The position numbers and the translations under genes were made by a program. This document shows positions 35,061-45,030 of a stretch of DNA of 64,000 nt, piece by piece (position 1 is the stretch's first letter; the number at the start of each line of letters is the position of its first letter). The stretch comes from a marine group bacterium Sva0996 bin134. Lineage in GTDB: Bacteria > Actinomycetota > Acidimicrobiia > Acidimicrobiales > Bin134. The notes beneath the pieces were generated by a model that had not been told where the DNA came from, did not search any database, and was given only the letters and a program-made list of their open reading frames with translations. The stretch spans positions 29,982 to 93,981 of the forward strand of contig MPNQ01000012.1 in the NCBI GenBank assembly GCA_002239105.1, given 5' to 3'.

Positions 35061-36227
35061 TTAGCCGCAGTTGGCGACCCCGCTGAACTGTCCGCACCAC
35101 TTGTTGCGGAAGTACTCCTCGTAGTCACCTGGCGGATCCGGCGCGGGAACCTCGGTGCTGTCGGCGGGCATGGCATTGACGGTGTCAATGGTCACCACCT
35201 GGCGCACGGAGAAGTTCCGACCGTCATAATCCGGGGCCCGCTCTTGGCTCGGGTGGGTACCAAATGCCAGCAGCTCAGCCACCGCGTCAACCTGGGCCCA
35301 ACTCTGCCATTCCAGCTTCTCGTCCACCGCGGCGTCCACCCGGCCAGTGCGGATGTCATTGACGGTGGTCGGGTTGGCGTAGAAAGTAAGCAGCTGCGGG
35401 CGGTCAGGATCATCGCCCTCGTAGAGAGCGCCGATGGCCTGGGCAGCACCGATGGAGGCCACCGAGAAGTTGATCCACACTGCGTCGATGTCCTCGAACT
35501 GCTGGAGCTTGGTGGTCACGTCGGCCTCAGTGCCGGCCACCAGGTCGGCGAAGTCGCCTTCCCATTGGTCGACGATCTCGATGTTGTTGCCATCGATGAC
35601 CGAGTTCAGGCCGGTGATGCGCTTGTCGCTCCAGGCGGTCGGAACCGACTGCACGATGATGCGGGCACCGTCGGGGAACTGATCCACCAGGTAGTTGGCC
35701 AGCTGCACACCGAGGTCGGTGTCGTCAGAGGCGAAGCTGGCGATATAGAAGTCGCGGGGCTCCACCTCGCCGCCAGCTGAAAGCACCGGAATGCCCTCTG
35801 CCTCGGCCCGCTCAAGCACGTCGGTGATGAACGCCTCGGGGATGCCGTCGGTGAGCATCACATCGATGTCGGCGTCCAATAACTGGTTGCCGCAGACCGG
35901 CATCTGCGCCGGATCGCCAGCGGCATCGCAGGTCTCATAGCCCCAACCAAGAAAATCAACTGCTTCCTTGGCTGCGTCCTCGATTCGTTTTCCGGCCTCA
36001 TCAGCGTAAATCCACTGCAAGTAGCCGACGGTGATATCCGGCAGCTCAGGGGCCATTTCTTCGGTGGGCTCCGGCGCAGGCGCCTCCGTTGGCGCCGCAG
36101 TCGGCGCCTCCGTTGCCGGGGCCGGTGCTGGCTCCTCTGCAACGTCGTCATCGTCGTTGCCGCACGCGGCCGCAATCAATGTCAACGCCAGCAGTGCTGC
36201 CAACAGCTTCCACAAGGAGCGTTTCAT
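35061..36227 (-). CDS. Sugar ABC transporter substrate-binding lipoprotein, RbsB-like
   Basis: A 388-residue periplasmic-binding-protein type 1 receptor. The signal is MKRSLWKLLAALLALTLIAA then ACGNDDDD, so lipid Cys is about residue 22; a Pro/Ala/Glu linker follows. The domain has the usual ribose-binding-like parts (DVMLTDGIPEAFITDVLERA, IPVLSAGGEV, NSVIDGNNIEIVDQWEGDFA). ATG 36227 is preferred over longer in-frame starts because of the signal peptide and a GAGAGGGG just upstream. It heads the Rbs-type operon. The sugar is unknown. Confidence 0.88.
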   Translation of the reverse strand: MKRSLWKLLAALLALTLIAAACGNDDDDVAEEPAPAPATEAPTAAPTEAPAPEPTEEMAPELPDITVGYLQWIYADEAGKRIEDAAKEAVDFLGWGYETCDAAGDPAQMPVCGNQLLDADIDVMLTDGIPEAFITDVLERAEAEGIPVLSAGGEVEPRDFYIASFASDDTDLGVQLANYLVDQFPDGARIIVQSVPTAWSDKRITGLNSVIDGNNIEIVDQWEGDFADLVAGTEADVTTKLQQFEDIDAVWINFSVASIGAAQAIGALYEGDDPDRPQLLTFYANPTTVNDIRTGRVDAAVDEKLEWQSWAQVDAVAELLAFGTHPSQERAPDYDGRNFSVRQVVTIDTVNAMPADSTEVPAPDPPGDYEEYFRNKWCGQFSGVANCG

Positions 36228-36320
36228 GGGTGTCCCCTCTCTGGACGATTCAAGAACTGTCCAACGTTTGAGGCCCCAATAGTAGGAAACCCGTTTATCT
36301 GGCACCAAACCCCTCAGTGC

Positions 36321-37538
36321 TTACCCGGCCTCCACCGGGTCGAACTCCACTCGGAGCTCGTCGGGGGCCCTAAGGAATACGCCAACCTCCTTGGCGTCGA
36401 ATCCGTCGGCCAACCGGAGGTTCTCGGTGCAATCCAACACGATGTTGAGCGCAGCCTCGATCTCTGCTTTGGCCAAATATGAGCCCACGCAGTGGTGGCG
36501 ACCGAAGCAAAAGGTGGTGTGCTCGGCGTTGGCTGCGAAGGCGCTGGCGGCCGGGAGATCCTCACGGTTTATGTCGAAAAGCTCGGGATCGGTGTGGGTG
36601 TACTTGCGCTCGTCCCGATTAGCCGCGCCGATTATGCCGGTCACCGTGGCCCCGGCGGGGATGGTCCCGGTTCCCGAGGGCAGCTCGGCTTCCTCGTGGG
36701 GCAGCCGCTGGATCCAGTGGGCCGGCGGGCTGTAGCGGAGGGTCTCGGCCACGGCCATGGTCACCATGGAGCGGTCTTTGCGCACCTGCTCCAGCTGGTC
36801 GGGATGCTCCAGGAGATTCTTGAACAAACTGGCTATGGCCTTGTCGGTGGTCTCTCCCCCGGCGGTGAGCAGCAGGCTGGTGAACGACTTGACCTCGATG
36901 TCGGACAGGCCGCTCCCGTCGATCTCCGCGGAGACCAGATTCGACAAGAGGTCTTTGCCGGGATTGCGGCGCCGCTCGGCGATCACCGGCATTAGATAGT
37001 CCTGAAATTCCTCCCGGGTCTGCTCACCCTCGGCGATGATGTCGGGGTCCTGGTTGATATTGGACACGAATCGGTTGATCGACTCGTACCAGTCCTGGAA
37101 CTTGGGATGGTCCTCGTCGGGGAGCCCGAGCATGGCCACGATCACCTTTATGGGCAGATACCGCGACAGTCCCTCCACCAGATCGCAGCTGCCGTCGGCA
37201 TGCCACTGGTCGATCATCGAGCGAGCCTGGGCCTCGATCATGGGCATGAAGTCGCTCTCCAGGATCGCCCCCCGGAAGAATGGCGCCACTAAGTTCCGGT
37301 AGCGGGAGTGCTCGGCCCCGTGTTTCGACAGAAGCGTCGGGCCATGGGCCGGCTCGATCATCCACTCGTACATGTCGGTGCTGAACGCCGGGTTCTTGAA
37401 CACGTGCTCCACATCGGCGTAGCGGCTCACAAACCACGTGTCTGATGCCTCATCGTGGAAACACGGGTAATCGTCCCGGTAGATCCGGTAGACGTCGTAG
37501 CGGTCTTCGTCGGAGCTGAGCAGATCAGGGGGTGCCAT
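36321..37538 (-). CDS. Cytochrome P450 (module B)
   Basis: A 405-residue soluble P450. FCFGRHHCVG gives the heme Cys at 350, GGETTDKA is the I-helix motif and ETLRY the ExxR motif. It shares long stretches of similarity with the P450 at 10395 and is more distant from the one at 23495. It lies downstream of the module B thiolase-like gene on the same strand, with a 53-nt gap. Likely role: hydroxylation of a hydrophobic substrate in that pathway. Confidence 0.92.
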   Translation of the reverse strand: MAPPDLLSSDEDRYDVYRIYRDDYPCFHDEASDTWFVSRYADVEHVFKNPAFSTDMYEWMIEPAHGPTLLSKHGAEHSRYRNLVAPFFRGAILESDFMPMIEAQARSMIDQWHADGSCDLVEGLSRYLPIKVIVAMLGLPDEDHPKFQDWYESINRFVSNINQDPDIIAEGEQTREEFQDYLMPVIAERRRNPGKDLLSNLVSAEIDGSGLSDIEVKSFTSLLLTAGGETTDKAIASLFKNLLEHPDQLEQVRKDRSMVTMAVAETLRYSPPAHWIQRLPHEEAELPSGTGTIPAGATVTGIIGAANRDERKYTHTDPELFDINREDLPAASAFAANAEHTTFCFGRHHCVGSYLAKAEIEAALNIVLDCTENLRLADGFDAKEVGVFLRAPDELRVEFDPVEAG

Positions 37539-37591
37539 TGCGGCACTCTACCTATTGACTCCTACTGAGCACCGAGAGCGGACTGAGTTGT

Positions 37592-38779
37592 TCAGATGGT
37601 GCAGATCACCGAGGAGCCATGGCCGAACATGCCGTGGTTGATGGACAGGCCCACCTTGGCCCCCTCCACCTGGCGATGTCCGGCCTCTCCCCGGAGCTGC
37701 CACACCAACTCGCACACCTGAGCGATGGCCTGGGCGGGAACTGCCTCGCCAAATGCGCCCAGCCCGCCTGATGGGTTCACCGGTATGCGTCCGCCTAAAG
37801 CGGTGTCGCCGGCCCGCAGGAGCTTGGCGGCGTCGCCCCGCTCGCACAGTCCGATGTGCTCGTACCAGTCGAGCTCGTAGGCCGACGACAGGTCGTACAC
37901 CTCGGCAAAGTCCAGATCCTCGGGCGATACCGAGGCCTCCTCGTAGGCCCGGCCCGCGATGTTGTCCTTGAACGTCATGGTCTCGTCGCCCACCGCGGCC
38001 CATGAGTCCGACGCCAGATAGGGCAGCTCGATCACACTGTTGGGATAGGTGGGGCTCACCGTGGAGATACCCGACACCCTGACCGGGTCGGTTACGCCCC
38101 GGCTGGCCGCCCACTCCAGGCTCGACACCACCAATGCCGCACCCCCATCGGAGGTGGCACAGATCTCCAGCAGGCGCAGCGGGTCGGCCACCATCGGAGA
38201 GTTGGCGATGTCGTCAACGTCGTACTCCTTGGTGTAGCGGGCGTTGGGGTTGAACACCCCGTGGCGGGAGTTCTTCACCTTCACCGCGGCAAAATCCTCA
38301 GGAGTGTCGCCGTACAGCTCCATGCGCCGCCGGGCGTAGAGGGCGAAGTACGTGGGGTTGGTGGCGCCCACCAGATGGAACCGGAGCCAATCGGGGTCTT
38401 CGTGGCGCTCCCCGGCGTTGGGGGCGAAGAACCCCTTGGGGGTGGTCTCAGCGCCGACCACCAGGGCCACGTCGCACACCCCGGCCAGGATCTGGGCCCG
38501 GGCGATGCTCAGGGCGGTAGCCCCCGACGCGCAGGCCGCATAGGAACTCGACAACTGGCAGCCGGTGAAACCAAGGGCGTTGGCAAACGTCGATCCCGAC
38601 ACATAGCCGGGGTAACCGCACCGCACGCTGTTGGCCCCGGACACGAACTGGACCTCGTCCCAGCCCACCTCGGCATCGGTCAATGCGTCGCGGGCCGCCT
38701 TCACCCCGTACTCCACGAAGTTTCGGCCCCATTTGCCCCACGGGTGCATTCCCACACCCAAAATGGCGATGTCATCCAT
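37592..38779 (-). CDS. Thiolase-superfamily protein lacking the canonical His motifs; possible Ltp2-like aldolase (module B)
   Basis: A 395-residue SCP2/thiolase-fold protein. The Cys motif is kept (AACASGATA, about residue 87), but the usual HDxF reads YDLSSAY (about 287) and the usual GHPxGxTG reads GEAVPAQA (about 335), so the His that activates the Cys and CoA is gone. Ltp2-type retro-aldolases of steroid side-chain degradation also carry Tyr-Asp in place of His-Asp and lack GHP, and work with a DUF35 partner. ATG 38779 is chosen: it overlaps the DUF35 stop as TGATG. Aldolase-like C-C cleavage is inference; loss of classical thiolysis is well supported. Confidence 0.8.
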   Translation of the reverse strand: MDDIAILGVGMHPWGKWGRNFVEYGVKAARDALTDAEVGWDEVQFVSGANSVRCGYPGYVSGSTFANALGFTGCQLSSSYAACASGATALSIARAQILAGVCDVALVVGAETTPKGFFAPNAGERHEDPDWLRFHLVGATNPTYFALYARRRMELYGDTPEDFAAVKVKNSRHGVFNPNARYTKEYDVDDIANSPMVADPLRLLEICATSDGGAALVVSSLEWAASRGVTDPVRVSGISTVSPTYPNSVIELPYLASDSWAAVGDETMTFKDNIAGRAYEEASVSPEDLDFAEVYDLSSAYELDWYEHIGLCERGDAAKLLRAGDTALGGRIPVNPSGGLGAFGEAVPAQAIAQVCELVWQLRGEAGHRQVEGAKVGLSINHGMFGHGSSVICTI

Positions 38780-39237
38780 CAGGCTTCTCCGTTCTCGCGG
38801 CGGCCCGCCGGGGCCCACTTCCACACCAGGTAGTCGTGCTCGTCGTCGGAGTAGAGCACGTCGATTGCCAACTCCATCTCCATTCCCACCGACAGCTCGT
38901 CCACTGACACCCCGGAGACCACTTGTCCCAGAACCACCAGATTTTCCTCTTCCAGCCTCACCGCGGCAATGACATAGGGCTCAAACTCTTCGCCGGGAAT
39001 CACGTAGGGCGCGGGAGGGGCGTACTCGCCGGTGGTGAACGACCACAGCCGTCCGGTGCGGCTGAGCAGCACCTCGTCGATCTCGTCGCCCAGGCAGGCC
39101 GGATCGGAGCCGGCCAATGCCTTGGGGAAGAAATAGGAACCCCGGCTGCGAGCCCGACCCCCGACCAGGTGAGGCTCATCAGCGTCGAGCGTGAACAGCC
39201 CTTCCACCGCGGCCACTTGCGTCCTTGTCGTCGTCAC
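38779..39237 (-). CDS. DUF35 OB-fold partner with degenerate zinc ribbon (module B)
   Basis: A 152-residue DUF35-type protein. The zinc-ribbon region reads LVGGRARSRGSYFFP and then GSDPACLGD: the first CxxC pair is Ala/Arg and only one Cys of the second pair remains, so zinc is unlikely to be bound. The OB-fold part (PYVIAAVRLEEENLVVLGQV) is intact. It is translationally coupled to the thiolase-like protein downstream (1-nt overlap), so the two should form one complex. Confidence 0.75.
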   Translation of the reverse strand: MTTTRTQVAAVEGLFTLDADEPHLVGGRARSRGSYFFPKALAGSDPACLGDEIDEVLLSRTGRLWSFTTGEYAPPAPYVIPGEEFEPYVIAAVRLEEENLVVLGQVVSGVSVDELSVGMEMELAIDVLYSDDEHDYLVWKWAPAGRRENGEA

Positions 39238-39271
39238 GCCAGCAGCTTAGGCATCAGGCGCTCCCGCTCTG

Positions 39272-40021
39272 CTAGCGGTTGAGCATCCCGCCATCGACCA
39301 CCATGGTGTCGCCCGACACCCAGCGAGCCTCGTCGCTGCACAACCACACTGCCGCCTCGGCCACCTCTTCGGGCAGACCTAAGCGCCCTCCAGGCATCAT
39401 CTGGACGACTGCTTCGGCCATCTCCGGGCTCGACTCCCGCCATGACGCCACCATCGGGGTGTCGATCATGCCCGGACAAATGGCGTTGACCCGGATGCCC
39501 TTGTTGTTGAGCTCATCGGCCGCGTAGGTGGTCAGCCCCAGCACTCCCCGCTTGGCTGCGGTGTAGTGGGGCTGGCCGGGCGCGGGAATCAGGGCCGCCC
39601 CCGACGCGGTGTTCACGATCGATCCGCCGCCTTGGGCCAGCATCTGGATGATCTCGTGTTTCATGCACAGAAACACCGAGGTCAGGTTTATGGCGATCAT
39701 CTCATCCCACTGGTCCAGCGTGAGCTCGTGGAACAGCCGGGAGGGATGGGTGATGCCCGCGTTGTTAAAGGCGAAGTCCAGACTCCCGAACTCCGACACC
39801 GTTGATGCCACCATCCCCTCGACTTGGGTCTCGTCGGTCACGTCCACCGCGAAGAACCGGCCCTCGCCCCCCTCGGCCTTGACCATGGCCGCGGTATCCG
39901 CACCGCCGTCGGTGTTGCGGTCGGCGATTGCCACCTTTGCGCCTCTGCGGGCGAACAGCACTGCGGCCGCTTGGCCGATACCGCTGCCTCCCCCGGTCAC
40001 CAAAGCCACCTTGCCCTTCAT
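39272..40021 (-). CDS. SDR-family oxidoreductase (module B)
   Basis: A 249-residue classical SDR with TGGGSGIGQA (cofactor loop, about 10), DRNTDGG, NNAGITH, Ser in TASGAAL and YTAAKRGVLG (Tyr/Lys, about 149), ending VDGGMLNR. ATG 40021 fits the standard N-terminus MKGKVALVTGG; longer in-frame starts add sequence that is not SDR-like. First gene of the module B run DUF35/thiolase-like/P450 and divergent from the lipocalin-like gene. Confidence 0.88.
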   Translation of the reverse strand: MKGKVALVTGGGSGIGQAAAVLFARRGAKVAIADRNTDGGADTAAMVKAEGGEGRFFAVDVTDETQVEGMVASTVSEFGSLDFAFNNAGITHPSRLFHELTLDQWDEMIAINLTSVFLCMKHEIIQMLAQGGGSIVNTASGAALIPAPGQPHYTAAKRGVLGLTTYAADELNNKGIRVNAICPGMIDTPMVASWRESSPEMAEAVVQMMPGGRLGLPEEVAEAAVWLCSDEARWVSGDTMVVDGGMLNR

Positions 40022-40097
40022 GCTTGCCTGCCTTCTATAGCTGTCATCACCACGACATAAGGTAGGCCACCGCGCAACGATTACCGAAAGGACAGCA

Positions 40098-41195
40098 ATG
40101 GCCATCTCCTCATGGGACGAGTTCCCCGTCCACCAGTCCCCCGACTGGATCCGCCACGCCGGCACGACGGACCGCAACTTCTATGACCGCAACTACTTCT
40201 GCATGCACGGCTCCAGCGACGAGCTGTTCGCCATCTTCGGAATGGGCCAGTACCCCAACCTGGGTGTCCAAGACGCCTTCTGTTGCGTCCGCCAGGGCGA
40301 CAGTCAACACGTGGTGAGGGGCTCCCGGCCGCTCACCGACCGGATGGATATGTCGGTCGGCCCTATGCGCATAGAGGTGATCGAGCCCCTCAAGAAGGTG
40401 CGCTACATAGTGGAGCCCAATGAGCACTCCATCGCCATGGACGTGACCTGGGATGCATCCATCCGCGCCATGGAGGAGCCCAACCAGTACATCCGCAGCG
40501 AGGGTCGGGTGGTCTTCAATACCCAGCGATTCGCCCAGCTAGGCCGCTGGGAGGGAACCCTGTCGGTGGGCGGCGAGGATTTTGCGGTCACCCCCGACCG
40601 GTGGGGCGGCGCCCGCGACCGCTCCTGGGGAATCCGCCCGGTGGGCGAGCCTGAGGGCGATGGCATCCGCCAGGGCATCAATGTCATGTCCGGGATGTGG
40701 AATTACTTCCCCATGATGTTCGACGACCACGCCATCTTGTACATGAACAACGAGGCCGACGACGGCACCCGGCGGCTGGTCGAGGGCAAGAGGGTATGGG
40801 TCGACGGCCGACCCGACGAGGATCTCGGTCGTTCCGAGCACAACCACACCTTCGAGTCGGGCACCCGGGTGTTGACCCACTCCACAATCTCCTTCCCCGA
40901 TGCCGGAATCGAGATTGATTGCCAGCCTCTCTTGGTAAACTTTGTTTCTGTGGGAACCGGGTACGGCATGGACGCAGACTGGCGACACGGCATGTACCAG
41001 GGTCCTGGCTTGGTGGTCCAGGGCAAGGTGCTGGACGTCGACACCGAGGCCAAGCCCATCGGACAGTACGGCGTGGTCGACCATGTGGGCCGCTACACCT
41101 ACGATGGAAACGTGGGCTACGGCCTGTACGAACACGGCTTCTTTGGACCCTTCCACCGCTACGGCCTGACTGACGGGGCCGCCGGAGCCCCATAG
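40098..41195 (+). CDS. Conserved hypothetical, possible CrtC/AttH-type lipocalin-like protein
   Basis: A 365-residue soluble protein without signal peptide. It is rich in Trp, Gly and Asp and has segments such as [12 protein letters not shown] and [10 protein letters not shown] that recall the two-lobed lipocalin fold of carotenoid hydratase/AttH relatives. No catalytic motif is recognised with confidence. It is divergent from the module B SDR (76 bp between starts), suggesting a role in handling the same hydrophobic substrate. The next gene, gcvP, starts 14 nt after its stop. Confidence 0.6.
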   Translation: MAISSWDEFPVHQSPDWIRHAGTTDRNFYDRNYFCMHGSSDELFAIFGMGQYPNLGVQDAFCCVRQGDSQHVVRGSRPLTDRMDMSVGPMRIEVIEPLKKVRYIVEPNEHSIAMDVTWDASIRAMEEPNQYIRSEGRVVFNTQRFAQLGRWEGTLSVGGEDFAVTPDRWGGARDRSWGIRPVGEPEGDGIRQGINVMSGMWNYFPMMFDDHAILYMNNEADDGTRRLVEGKRVWVDGRPDEDLGRSEHNHTFESGTRVLTHSTISFPDAGIEIDCQPLLVNFVSVGTGYGMDADWRHGMYQGPGLVVQGKVLDVDTEAKPIGQYGVVDHVGRYTYDGNVGYGLYEHGFFGPFHRYGLTDGAAGAP

Positions 41196-41208
41196 TCAGC
41201 CGACCGCT

Positions 41209-44124
41209 GTGTCTTCCTCACCCGCCTCTCCGGAGAACCTCACCGAATTGGAGAATCCCGATGAGTTCCAGGACCGCCACATTGGTCCTGGAGCCGAGGA
41301 CCGGGCCGCGATGCTGGCCGAACTCGGATTCGACAGCCTGTCGGCGCTGGTAAATGCCGCGGTTCCCCCCAACATCCGGTCCCACAGCCCTTTGGAGCTA
41401 CCCCCTGGGCTAACCGAAGCGGGCACCACCGAGAAGTTGCGGGCTCTGGCAGACCGCAACACGGTGGCCACTTCGCTGATCGGCATGGGCTACTACGACA
41501 CCATCACGCCAGCGGTGATCCGCCGAAACGTGTTGGAGAACCCGGCCTGGTACACCGCCTACACCCCGTACCAGCCGGAGATCTCCCAGGGGCGGCTTGA
41601 GGCCTTGATCAATTTCCAGACCATGGTCACCGACCTGTGTGCCATGGGCCTGGCCAACGCCTCCTTGCTTGACGAGGGCACCGCGGCGGCCGAGGCCATG
41701 ACGCTGCTGCGGCGGCTCAACCGCAAGGCGCCGGACGACCGATTCATCGTCGACGCCGACACCCACCCCCAGACCATCGACGTGGTGGCCACTCGGGCGG
41801 AACCTCTCGGTATCGAAGTGGTCGTCGCCGACTTGGAGCAGGCCAATATCGAGGAGATCGCCGATGGGGCGTTCGGCATATTGGCGTCATACCCCGGCAG
41901 TTCGGGGCGCGTCAGCGACCTGAGCGGGATCATCGCCGCCGCCCACAACGTCAACGCCCTGGTGGCGGTGGCCACCGACTTGCTGGCCCTTTGCCTGCTC
42001 ACTCCGCCGGGCGAGCTTGGCGCCGACGCGGTAGTGGGGTCCACGCAAAGATTCGGGGTACCCCTTGGCTTTGGCGGCCCCCATGCCGGATTCATTGCGG
42101 TGCCGGAGTCGGCCATGCGGTCCCTGCCCGGCCGCCTGGCCGGCGTGTCCATCGACGATGCCGGGGAGGTCGCCTACCGGTTGACCCTCCAGACTCGGGA
42201 GCAGCACATCCGCCGGGAGCGGGCCACCAGCAATATCTGCACAGCCCAAGTCCTCTTGGCGGTCATGGCCGCCATGTACGCCGTCTACCACGGCCCCGCC
42301 GGGCTGGCCCGGATCGCCCGACGGGTTCACCGCCTAACCGCCATCGCGTCAACCCGGCTGCGCAAGTCTGGTTATCAGACCGCGGCCGAACACTTCTTCG
42401 ACACCGTCACCGTCCAGGTGCCGGGTCGAGCCTCTGAAGTCCTAGCCGCTGCCGTGGGCGAGGGCCTCAATTTGCGTCCCGTCGACGATGACACTGTGGC
42501 GTTCTCGCTGGACGAGACCACTACCCGAGCCACGGTGGTCGCCCTGTGGCGGGCTTTCGGCATCGCCACGGGTGTCCGCGATTTCGAAGCCCTCGACGCC
42601 GAGACCCCCGATGCCCTGCCTACCGACTACGTCCGAACCAGCGAATTCCTGACCCATCAAACGTTCCACCGCTACCACAGCGAAACCGAGATGCTGCGCT
42701 ACCTGCGCCACTTGGCCTCCAAAGATCTGGCCTTGGACCGGACCATGATCCCGCTGGGGTCGTGCACCATGAAGCTAAACGCCACCACTCAGATGGAGCC
42801 GGTTAGCTGGCCCGAATTTGCCCAGATGCATCCGTTTGCCCCCGATGACCAGACCGAGGGCTACCGGGCCATGATCGGCGAATTGGAGAAGATGCTGGTG
42901 ACCATCACCGGCTACGCCGCAGTGTCGCTCCAGCCCAATGCCGGCTCCCAAGGAGAGCTGGCCGGGCTGTTGGCCATTCGGGGCTATCACGCCGCGCAGG
43001 GCGAAACCCAACGTGACATATGCCTCATACCTGCCTCTGCCCACGGAACCAACGCGGCCAGCGCGGTCATGGCCGGCATGCGGGTTGTGGTGGTGGCGTG
43101 CGACGACGACGGCAACGTCGACATGGATGACTTGAAGGTCAAGGTCGTCGAGCACGGAGACAAGCTCAGCGCCCTGATGATCACCTATCCGTCTACCCAC
43201 GGGGTGTTCGAGGCCACTGTGACCGAGGTGTGCGACCTCATCCACGCCTATGGCGGCCAGGTGTACCTGGATGGGGCCAATCTGAATGCATTGGTGGGAG
43301 TGGCCCAGCCCGGGCAATTCGGCGCCGACGTATCTCATCTAAACCTGCACAAGACGTTCTGCATCCCCCACGGTGGAGGTGGTCCGGGAGTGGGACCAGT
43401 GGCGGTGGGCCGACATCTGGCCCCATACCTGCCCAACCACCCGGTTGTGGCCGAAGCCGGCCCTTCTACCGGTGTTGGGGCCGTCTCGGCCGCCCCTTGG
43501 GGATCGGCTGGCATCTTGCCCATCTCCTGGGCCTACATCACCGCGATGGGCGGTGAGGGGTTGACAGAGGCCACCAGGGTCGCCCTGCTCAACGCCAACT
43601 ACTTGGCGGCCCGCCTCGACAGCTTGTTTCCGGTGCTCTACACCGGCGAAAACGGACTGGTGGCTCACGAGTGCATCATCGATCTGCGCCCGCTGCACGC
43701 CTCTACCGGGGTCACCGTGGAAGATGTGGCCAAGCGGCTCATCGACTTCGGCTTCCATGCCCCTACCGTCTCCTTCCCGGTTGCGGGCACACTGATGGTC
43801 GAGCCCACCGAATCGGAGTCCAAGGCAGAGCTAGACCGTTTCGTGGCGGCCATGGCTGCCATACGCGCCGAAATCGATCAGGTGGCCGAGGGTGTGATTG
43901 CCATGGACGACAGCCCGCTTCGCCGCGCCCCCCACACCGCGGCGGTCGTAGTGAGCGACGACTGGAACCGCCCCTACAGCCGGGAGCAAGCCGCTTTCGC
44001 CCTGCCCGAGGTTGCCGAGCGCAAGTACTGGCCACCCGTTGGCCGCATCGACGGGGCCCACGGCGACAAGAACGTTTTCTGCGCCTGCCCGCCCATCGAG
44101 GACTTTCAAATCCTCGACAACTGA
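41209..44124 (+). CDS. gcvP: Glycine dehydrogenase (decarboxylating), P-protein
   Basis: A 971-residue single-chain P-protein, full length for the fused N- and C-terminal form. It decarboxylates glycine and passes aminomethyl to the lipoyl H-protein. N-terminal [14 protein letters not shown] and [10 protein letters not shown] are hallmarks; PLP binds Lys at about 715 in [27 protein letters not shown] and [10 protein letters not shown] are also conserved. It starts at GTG 41209. No gcvT, gcvH or lipoylation genes are in the window, so the other subunits must be elsewhere. Confidence 0.95.
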   Translation: MSSSPASPENLTELENPDEFQDRHIGPGAEDRAAMLAELGFDSLSALVNAAVPPNIRSHSPLELPPGLTEAGTTEKLRALADRNTVATSLIGMGYYDTITPAVIRRNVLENPAWYTAYTPYQPEISQGRLEALINFQTMVTDLCAMGLANASLLDEGTAAAEAMTLLRRLNRKAPDDRFIVDADTHPQTIDVVATRAEPLGIEVVVADLEQANIEEIADGAFGILASYPGSSGRVSDLSGIIAAAHNVNALVAVATDLLALCLLTPPGELGADAVVGSTQRFGVPLGFGGPHAGFIAVPESAMRSLPGRLAGVSIDDAGEVAYRLTLQTREQHIRRERATSNICTAQVLLAVMAAMYAVYHGPAGLARIARRVHRLTAIASTRLRKSGYQTAAEHFFDTVTVQVPGRASEVLAAAVGEGLNLRPVDDDTVAFSLDETTTRATVVALWRAFGIATGVRDFEALDAETPDALPTDYVRTSEFLTHQTFHRYHSETEMLRYLRHLASKDLALDRTMIPLGSCTMKLNATTQMEPVSWPEFAQMHPFAPDDQTEGYRAMIGELEKMLVTITGYAAVSLQPNAGSQGELAGLLAIRGYHAAQGETQRDICLIPASAHGTNAASAVMAGMRVVVVACDDDGNVDMDDLKVKVVEHGDKLSALMITYPSTHGVFEATVTEVCDLIHAYGGQVYLDGANLNALVGVAQPGQFGADVSHLNLHKTFCIPHGGGGPGVGPVAVGRHLAPYLPNHPVVAEAGPSTGVGAVSAAPWGSAGILPISWAYITAMGGEGLTEATRVALLNANYLAARLDSLFPVLYTGENGLVAHECIIDLRPLHASTGVTVEDVAKRLIDFGFHAPTVSFPVAGTLMVEPTESESKAELDRFVAAMAAIRAEIDQVAEGVIAMDDSPLRRAPHTAAVVVSDDWNRPYSREQAAFALPEVAERKYWPPVGRIDGAHGDKNVFCACPPIEDFQILDN

Positions 44125-44182
44125 AGTCCGTCTAAGGCCGGTCGTTTCGCTCATTTCACCGCTAGCCCACTAGTTTGCGGGG

Positions 44183-44203
44183 GCTGCGCGACTTCGCAGC
44201 TTT
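44183..44203 (+). terminator. Short hairpin with T run after gcvP
   Basis: GCTGCG (44183-44188) and CGCAGC (44195-44200) form a perfect 6-bp stem with a 6-nt loop, directly followed by TTT. It lies 59 nt after the gcvP stop and 28 nt before the next start. The T run is short, so termination may be partial. Confidence 0.4.
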
Positions 44204-44227
44204 AGATCCAGCAAAGGAGATCAGCCG

Positions 44228-45028
44228 GTGCCCGACGCCATTGTGGAACGCGAAGGCCAGACCATCATCGTCACCATGAACCGCCCCGAGCGGTATAACG
44301 CCCTGTCCGGGGCGATGATGGTGCGGATGTTGGACGCCTACGAGGAGGCGGACAACGACGACGACATCCGCTGCATCATCGTGACCGGATCGGGGGGCAA
44401 CTTCAGCTCGGGTGCCGATCTCAAGGCCATGAGCGGCAACGCCGGCAACGCCGACCCCGAGATCGACGTGGCCGCCCGCCAGGCTGCCGACCCTGAACTC
44501 CACTGGAAGGCGCTGCTGCGGAGCTACCGGCCTACCAAGCCGATCATCGCCGCAGTGGAAGGCGTGGCTATCGCCGGGGGCACCGAGATCCTCCAGGCCA
44601 TGGACATCCGGGTGGCCGGGGAGAGTGCCCGATTCGGGGTGTCAGAAGCCCGCTGGTCGCTCTATCCCATGGGCGGTTCGGCCGTGCGACTGCGCCGCCA
44701 GATCCCCTATACCGTCGCCGCCGAGATCCTGCTGACCGGCAAGCACATCACCGCGGCCGAGGCCAAGGACATCGGTCTCATCGGCCATGTGGTACCCGAC
44801 GGTCAGGCCCTGGCCAAGGCCAAGGAGATCGCGGCCACAATCTGCGAGAACGGCCCGCTGGCGGTCGAGGCCATATTGCGCACGCTGCACGAGACCGACG
44901 GCATGACCGAAGAAGAAGCCCTCGCCCACGAGTTCGAATACGGCTGGGCGGTGTTCCAAAGCGAAGACTCCAAGGAAGGGCCTCGGGCGTTCAGCGAGAA
45001 GCGAAAGCCTGTCTTCAAGCGGAGATAG
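44228..45028 (+). CDS. Enoyl-CoA hydratase/isomerase family protein
   Basis: A 266-residue crotonase. The oxyanion hole is built from SSGADLKAM (about 59) and [14 protein letters not shown] (about 116), the latter with the first catalytic Glu; the second Glu is in FGVSEARW (about 139). Both acids are present, so hydration of an enoyl-CoA is likely, though isomerase or dehalogenase roles cannot be excluded. GTG start with AAAGGAG 9 nt upstream. An amidohydrolase gene follows 3 nt later. Confidence 0.87.
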   Translation: MPDAIVEREGQTIIVTMNRPERYNALSGAMMVRMLDAYEEADNDDDIRCIIVTGSGGNFSSGADLKAMSGNAGNADPEIDVAARQAADPELHWKALLRSYRPTKPIIAAVEGVAIAGGTEILQAMDIRVAGESARFGVSEARWSLYPMGGSAVRLRRQIPYTVAAEILLTGKHITAAEAKDIGLIGHVVPDGQALAKAKEIAATICENGPLAVEAILRTLHETDGMTEEEALAHEFEYGWAVFQSEDSKEGPRAFSEKRKPVFKRR

Positions 45029-45030
45029 CC

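Noticed and set aside
41209..44124. A glycine riboswitch for gcvP
   Set aside because: Only 13 nt separate gcvP from the preceding gene and its upstream sequence is coding, leaving no room for an aptamer.
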